A stretch of 39,733 nucleotides of DNA from Alphaproteobacteria bacterium (GTDB taxonomy: Bacteria > Pseudomonadota > Alphaproteobacteria > Bin95), in contig JAJDYL010000119.1 of NCBI GenBank assembly GCA_022825195.1, forward strand, positions 1-39,733. Direction: 5' to 3'. The notes below the pieces were generated by a model. The model saw nothing but the letters and a program-made list of their open reading frames with translations. It had not been told where the DNA came from and made no database searches. Below are positions 36,512 through 39,733 of this stretch, one piece after another; within the stretch, counting starts at the first letter, position 1, and the number at the start of each line of letters is the position of its first letter. The translations under genes and the position numbers were made by a program.

Positions 36512-37296
36512 GCCCGCTCGACACGCTCGATGCCGGCCTCCGGGAAATGCCGCTGTTCGACGTCCCCGCCCCGGATCGGTGTCCGGGGCAGGCGGACACC
36601 GATCCCGGGAGGCAGGCTCTCGTTCGGCAAGCCGCGAGCCGCCGCCGGCTCCGGGCCCGGTTCCTGCGCGCCGGGCGCCACGCGGTCGACGACCGCGACC
36701 TGCTGGAGCTGCTGCTCTCCGGCTGCCGGCCGGCGGACGATGCCGGGGCGCTCGCCGGGGCCCTGCTCGACGCCTTCGGCACGGCGCCGCGCGCGCTCGC
36801 CGCCCGGCCGGACCGGCTGCGCACCGTGCCCGGCCTGTCCGAGGACGCCGTCGCCGCCCTCAAGACCGCCGAGGCGCTCGGCATCCGCATGGCGCGGGAG
36901 CAGGTGCCGCAGTCCGTGGGCCCGACCTTCGGCAGGTACGACAGGGTCGTCGAGTATTGCCGCACCCTCGCCGGCCACCGCGAGGTCGAGCAATTCCACA
37001 TGCTGTACATGGACCGCAGGAATCGCCTTCTTGCCGACCGCCTGCACTAGCAGGGCACGGTCTCCCACACCCCGGTCTATCCCCGGGAGATCTGCATCCG
37101 CTGCCTGGAGCTCCAGGCCAGCGCCGTCATCGCGATGCATGCGCATCCGTCCGGCTGCCCCGAGCCCTCAAGGGCCGACATCGACATGACGAACCGCCTC
37201 AAGAGCGCGCTGAAGACGATCGACGTCACGCTGCTCGACCATGTGATCGTGACCCCGACGGATGCTCTGAGCTTCCGGGCGCGTGGGCTGCTCTGA
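36508..37296 (+). pseudogene. radC: RadC family (JAMM) protein with in-frame TAG
   Basis: The frame from ATG 36508 encodes a 262-codon RadC-family protein: a helix-hairpin-helix-like region (LRTVPGLSEDAVAALKTAEA), then FHMLYMDRRNRLLADRLH, an in-frame TAG at 37048-37050, then QGTVSHTPVYPREICIRCLE and the JAMM motif MHAHPSG...SRADID, ending LSFRARGLL. Only the amber codon interrupts an otherwise full-length protein; a CAG-to-TAG change would suffice. The predicted metal-binding residues lie after the stop, so the truncated product would be inactive. The N-terminal region contains an in-frame REP-like palindrome pair (36569-36610). The gene overlaps its upstream neighbour by four bases. Confidence 0.85.
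36569..36610. repeat. REP-like palindromic element, inverted pair inside radC
   Basis: CCCCGGATCGGTGTCCGGGG followed closely by GGACACCGATCCCGGG, an inverted pair of the unit also seen at 34971-35039 and 35815-35840. It encodes APDRCPGQADTDPGRQA in the RadC reading frame without disrupting it. Confidence 0.75.
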
Positions 37297-37334
37297 CCGG
37301 CCGCCACCCTCTCTCCCAAGAAAGGAACCCGACC

Positions 37335-37463
37335 ATGCCCGAACCCGCCAACGCCGCCGCCTTCGATCCCGTCATCTCCGCATATGTTGCGGCCAAGGAT
37401 ATGTTGCGGAGCGGTCGCATCGAACCGCCCACGCTCAGAACCTTCAATCTGACCGCAACATAA
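37335..37463 (+). CDS. short reading frame probably truncated by the recombinase element
   Basis: A 42-codon frame (MPEPANAAAFDPVISAYVAA) with AAAGGAA upstream of ATG 37335, so it looks like the start of a real gene. It runs into the 37382-37462 repeat cluster and stops at TAA 37461-37463, about 60 bp before the first right-end recombinase. I infer that a longer gene was interrupted by insertion of that element; the rest is not in the window. No domain can be assigned. Confidence 0.45.
   Translation: MPEPANAAAFDPVISAYVAAKDMLRSGRIEPPTLRTFNLTAT
37382..37462. repeat. repeat cluster at the left end of the recombinase element
   Basis: ATATGTTGCGG occurs twice in direct orientation (37382-37392 and 37399-37409), and its inverse CCGCAACATA at 37453-37462. 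The cluster lies just upstream of the recombinase series, where the terminal inverted repeat of a RIT-like element should be; the other end is outside the window. Confidence 0.5.
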
Positions 37464-37490
37464 TTTCCTGACGCGCTACCGTTTGCCAAG

Positions 37491-37520
37491 GTCATGTCTC
37501 CAACCAAAAGGAGACATGAC
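37491..37520 (+). promoter_or_regulatory. hairpin covering ribosome site and start of first recombinase
   Basis: GTCATGTCTCC (37491-37501) and GGAGACATGAC (37510-37520) form a perfect 11-bp stem with an 8-base loop. The right arm contains most of the AGGAG ribosome site and the ATG at 37516. In mRNA this would hide the start signals, so it is a candidate translational switch; as DNA it could be a recombinase or regulator site. Confidence 0.6.
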
Positions 37521-37521
37521 A

Positions 37522-38769
37522 ATGTTCGAGACTCTCTTCGCCCGTCCAAGCACCGCTGGGCGCTATCGCATAGCGCCGCTGCTGGATGAGCGGCTCGGCT
37601 ACCTTGAGTACTATGCCCAGGCAGGCGCCAGTCGGGATACGCTGTGCACGATCGCGGCGCAGCAGGTCAGCTTGGTTCGCCTTCTGGACCTGCACGAAGG
37701 CGAGCGCGTCAGCGTGACACGCGTGGAAGCCGCGGCCGATCAATGGTCGCTGCCCGGCGGCCGCCAATCCAGCCGGCCCGCTACGTCCAAGGCGCGTCTG
37801 CGCTTCATCGGCCACGCGAAGCGATGGCTACGCCTCGCCGGCCTTATCGACGAACCGGCCAGGGCGCGGCACGCTCACGCTAGGGAAGTCGCGGCCTTCG
37901 AGGCCTGGATGCGCGACGAGCGCGGGTTGTCCGAACAGACGGTTCTCTGCCGCCTGTATGTCGTCGACCGCTTCCTCGTTCGCCTGGACGACCGCGGAGT
38001 GTCCCTGGCCGAGGTCGAGATCGCCGACATCGATCGGGAGGTAGCACGCTGGCATGCCCGCCACTGCAGCCGGATCGCGATCCGGTGCTACGCGGAACGT
38101 CTCCGCACCTTCTTCCGGTTCGCTGAAAGCCGGGGCTGGTGCACGCCGGGATTGGCGGACGGGATCATGCCGCCGCGGTTCCATCCGGGCAAGCCGCTTC
38201 CGAAGGGGCTGGATCGGGACGAGGTCCTGCGCCTTCTCGCGACCTCCGAAAGCGACTGCCCTGCCGACGTTCGCGACCGCGCGATCCTGATGGTACTGGT
38301 CGCCTACGGCCTGCGTTCCGGGGAGGTCGCGGGCCTGCGGCTCGACGATCTCGACTGGACGGAGGAGATCCTGCGGGTGCGCTGCCCGAAGCCGGCCCGG
38401 ACGCATCTCTATCCGCTTTCACGCGGCGTCGGGCAGACAATCCTGCGCTATGTCCGCGACGGCCGTCCCCGACACCCGGAGAGAGCGCTGTTCCTGACCC
38501 TGAACGCTCCGATCCGTCCGATTACCACGCGCGCGATCGGACATGTCGTCAGAAGCCGTCTCGACCGGATCGGCATAACGGGCAAGTGTCGCGGCCCGCA
38601 CGCGCTGCGCCACGGCACGGCGCAGCACCTGCTCGACCACGGCCTGTCGATGAAGGAGGTCGGCGACTATCTCGGACATCGCGGCATCAGGGCCACCTCG
38701 GAATACGCCAGGGTGCGCCTTGGCACGCTGCGCGAGGTCGCCAGCATCGACCTGGAGGGCCTGACATGA
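37522..38769 (+). CDS. tyrosine recombinase 1 of a RIT-like trio
   Basis: A ~415-residue phage-integrase-family recombinase. A core-binding SAM-like domain at ~120-220 (FEAWMRDERGLSEQTVLCRL) precedes the catalytic domain: Arg in VAYGLRSGEVAGLRLDDLDW, Lys in CPKPARTHLYPL (possibly), HALRHGTAQHLLDHG, YLGH and nucleophile Tyr in ATSEYARVRLG. AGGAG lies eight bases before ATG 37522; ATG 37516 is in frame but only two bases from it. The stop overlaps the next recombinase start by four bases. Three adjacent overlapping recombinases of this size are the hallmark of RIT elements; this would be the first gene. Confidence 0.9.
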   Translation: MFETLFARPSTAGRYRIAPLLDERLGYLEYYAQAGASRDTLCTIAAQQVSLVRLLDLHEGERVSVTRVEAAADQWSLPGGRQSSRPATSKARLRFIGHAKRWLRLAGLIDEPARARHAHAREVAAFEAWMRDERGLSEQTVLCRLYVVDRFLVRLDDRGVSLAEVEIADIDREVARWHARHCSRIAIRCYAERLRTFFRFAESRGWCTPGLADGIMPPRFHPGKPLPKGLDRDEVLRLLATSESDCPADVRDRAILMVLVAYGLRSGEVAGLRLDDLDWTEEILRVRCPKPARTHLYPLSRGVGQTILRYVRDGRPRHPERALFLTLNAPIRPITTRAIGHVVRSRLDRIGITGKCRGPHALRHGTAQHLLDHGLSMKEVGDYLGHRGIRATSEYARVRLGTLREVASIDLEGLT

Positions 38770-39719
38770 TGCTCCGGGACGTGATCAATTCCTACGTCGC
38801 CTGGCGCCAGGACCACGGCGCGAAGTTCGACGGTGGTGCGCGGATGCTGCATCTCTTCGCCCGACATGTCGGGGAAGGCGTCGAGTGCGAGTCCGTCACC
38901 GACGCGGACGTTCTCGGCTTCCTCGCCGGCAACGGACGGCTCACCCGGTACCGGGCCGGCAAGCACGGCGCGCTTTGCGGATTCTACCGCTACGCGATCA
39001 GCCGAGGTCTCGTCGCCCGGTCTCCGGTTCCGGCGCCGGAGGACGAACCAAGAACTCCACTCCCGGCACCGCCGTACGTCTTCTCCCGCGAAGAGCTTCG
39101 GCGCCTGTTCGGCGCCATCGACGCCTGTTGCCAGCGCTCGGTCCAGCTCAACGCGGACACCCTGCGGGCGCTGCTCCTGCTTCTCTACGGCGCGGGCCTT
39201 CGGTTTGGCGAGGCGCAGCGCCTGACGCTCGACGACGCCGACCTGGCCGAGGCGGTCCTGACCATACGGAACACAAAGTTCTTCAAGACCCGCCTCGTTC
39301 CTGTCTGCCCGCAACTCGCGGATGCTCTGCGGGCCCATGTCGCCAAGCGCGTCGAGCGCCCATTGCCGCAGCGCAGCGCCTCGACGGTGCTTGCCAACCT
39401 CGACGGCACCCCCCTGGTCGGGGATACCGCCCGGGACGTGTTCAGTAGGTTGCTCAAGGCAGCCGGGATCCGGCGTGACGGGAACGACGGACGCCGCGCG
39501 CCGTGCCTTCATTCGCTGCGCCACGCGGCGGCGGTGCATCGGCTGGAATCGTGGTACCGGCAGGGAGCCGACGTGCAGCGATTACTGCCGGCGCTCTCCA
39601 CTTGGCTCGGTCACGACAGTCTCGACGGCACCCGGGTCTACCTCTCGATGACGCCAGAACTGCTACAGGAGGCCTCGGTCCGCTTTGACCGCCATGTCAA
39701 CGGAGGCGGCCATGAGTGA
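38766..39719 (+). CDS. tyrosine recombinase 2 of a RIT-like trio
   Basis: A 317-residue recombinase. An N-terminal SAM-like domain (~1-90: MMLRDVINSYVAWRQDHGA) is followed by the catalytic domain with Arg in LLYGAGLRFGEAQRL, Lys in FFKTRLVPV, HSLRHAAAVHRLE, WLGHDSLDGT and Tyr in RVYLSMTPE. Its ATG (38766) overlaps the previous stop by four bases, and its own stop lies within the start of a third frame, so translation of the three is coupled. Length fits the second gene of RIT elements. Confidence 0.92.
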   Translation: MMLRDVINSYVAWRQDHGAKFDGGARMLHLFARHVGEGVECESVTDADVLGFLAGNGRLTRYRAGKHGALCGFYRYAISRGLVARSPVPAPEDEPRTPLPAPPYVFSREELRRLFGAIDACCQRSVQLNADTLRALLLLLYGAGLRFGEAQRLTLDDADLAEAVLTIRNTKFFKTRLVPVCPQLADALRAHVAKRVERPLPQRSASTVLANLDGTPLVGDTARDVFSRLLKAAGIRRDGNDGRRAPCLHSLRHAAAVHRLESWYRQGADVQRLLPALSTWLGHDSLDGTRVYLSMTPELLQEASVRFDRHVNGGGHE

Positions 39720-39733
39720 TCCCCGCACGCTCA
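39712..39733 (+). CDS. start of a third overlapping frame, probably recombinase 3 (partial)
   Basis: ATG 39712 begins MSDPRTL and runs off the window. It overlaps the stop of recombinase 2 by eight bases and has GGAGG 9-13 bases upstream of the ATG. Seven codons cannot show the product; the assignment rests on the pattern of recombinase trios. Confidence 0.45.

Noticed and set aside
1..39733. Alternative genetic code to explain in-frame TAG and TGA
   Set aside because: Most genes here end normally at TGA, and TAG/TAA also serve as proper stops; two different stops plus a frameshift do not fit one reassignment.
1..39733. CRISPR arrays, tRNA and rRNA genes
   Set aside because: No regularly spaced repeats with unique spacers, no tRNA cloverleaf near the integrases and no rRNA-like sequence were found by eye.

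Overview
The window is a stretch of high-GC, mostly (+)-strand bacterial DNA. It is most likely an alphaproteobacterial genomic island or integrated plasmid-like element; codon use, dense ATGA overlaps and gene content suggest this, but no rRNA or tRNA is present to fix the taxon. It carries recombinases at both ends, a defence-type gene core, and a plasmid/ICE-type maintenance block.

Left end (1-4053): two tandem DUF4102-type tyrosine integrases, then a (-)-strand Xre/MbcA/ParS-type antitoxin overlapping a RES-domain toxin gene that has one in-frame amber codon. Defence core (4346-19157): a 1719-residue STAND-like NTPase with a degenerate nuclease-like N-terminus. This is followed by a convergent vsr gene and a tightly overlapping (+) operon: C5 cytosine methyltransferase, MutL/Hsp90-type (GHKL) ATPase, Z1-domain ATPase, DUF4420 PD-(D/E)XK protein and AIPR protein. 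The operon matches the methylase/GHKL/Z1 restriction-type systems described by comparative genomics. Its Z1 gene has an in-frame TGA at codon 97.

Second accessory segment (19190-25960): a (-)-strand HNH-type protein, then a more AT-rich two-gene cassette (20982-25119). The cassette encodes a 398-residue P-loop ATPase and, one base later, a 979-residue P-loop ATPase with a long TPR-like tail. It lies between two ~555-bp imperfect direct repeats, each holding a copy of the same helix-turn-helix gene (left copy 5'-truncated). A broken MoxR-like ATPase fragment sits at the left junction. I do not recognise the pair as a named system; it is the best candidate here for something undescribed.

Right part (25991-39733): a triple cold-shock-domain protein, a convergent SWIM/SNF2 helicase (apparently frameshifted inside its zinc-finger motif), a large ParB-like protein ending at a strong terminator, a second GHKL ATPase, several small accessory genes, a DUF2958 protein and a RadC-family gene with an in-frame amber codon. 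The window ends in a series of overlapping tyrosine recombinases (two complete and the start of a third) that looks like a RIT (recombinase-in-trio) element inserted into a small gene.

Four otherwise well-preserved genes each carry one lesion (TAG, TGA, TAG and a one-base frameshift). Either the island is in early decay or the assembly has residual errors; raw reads would decide.
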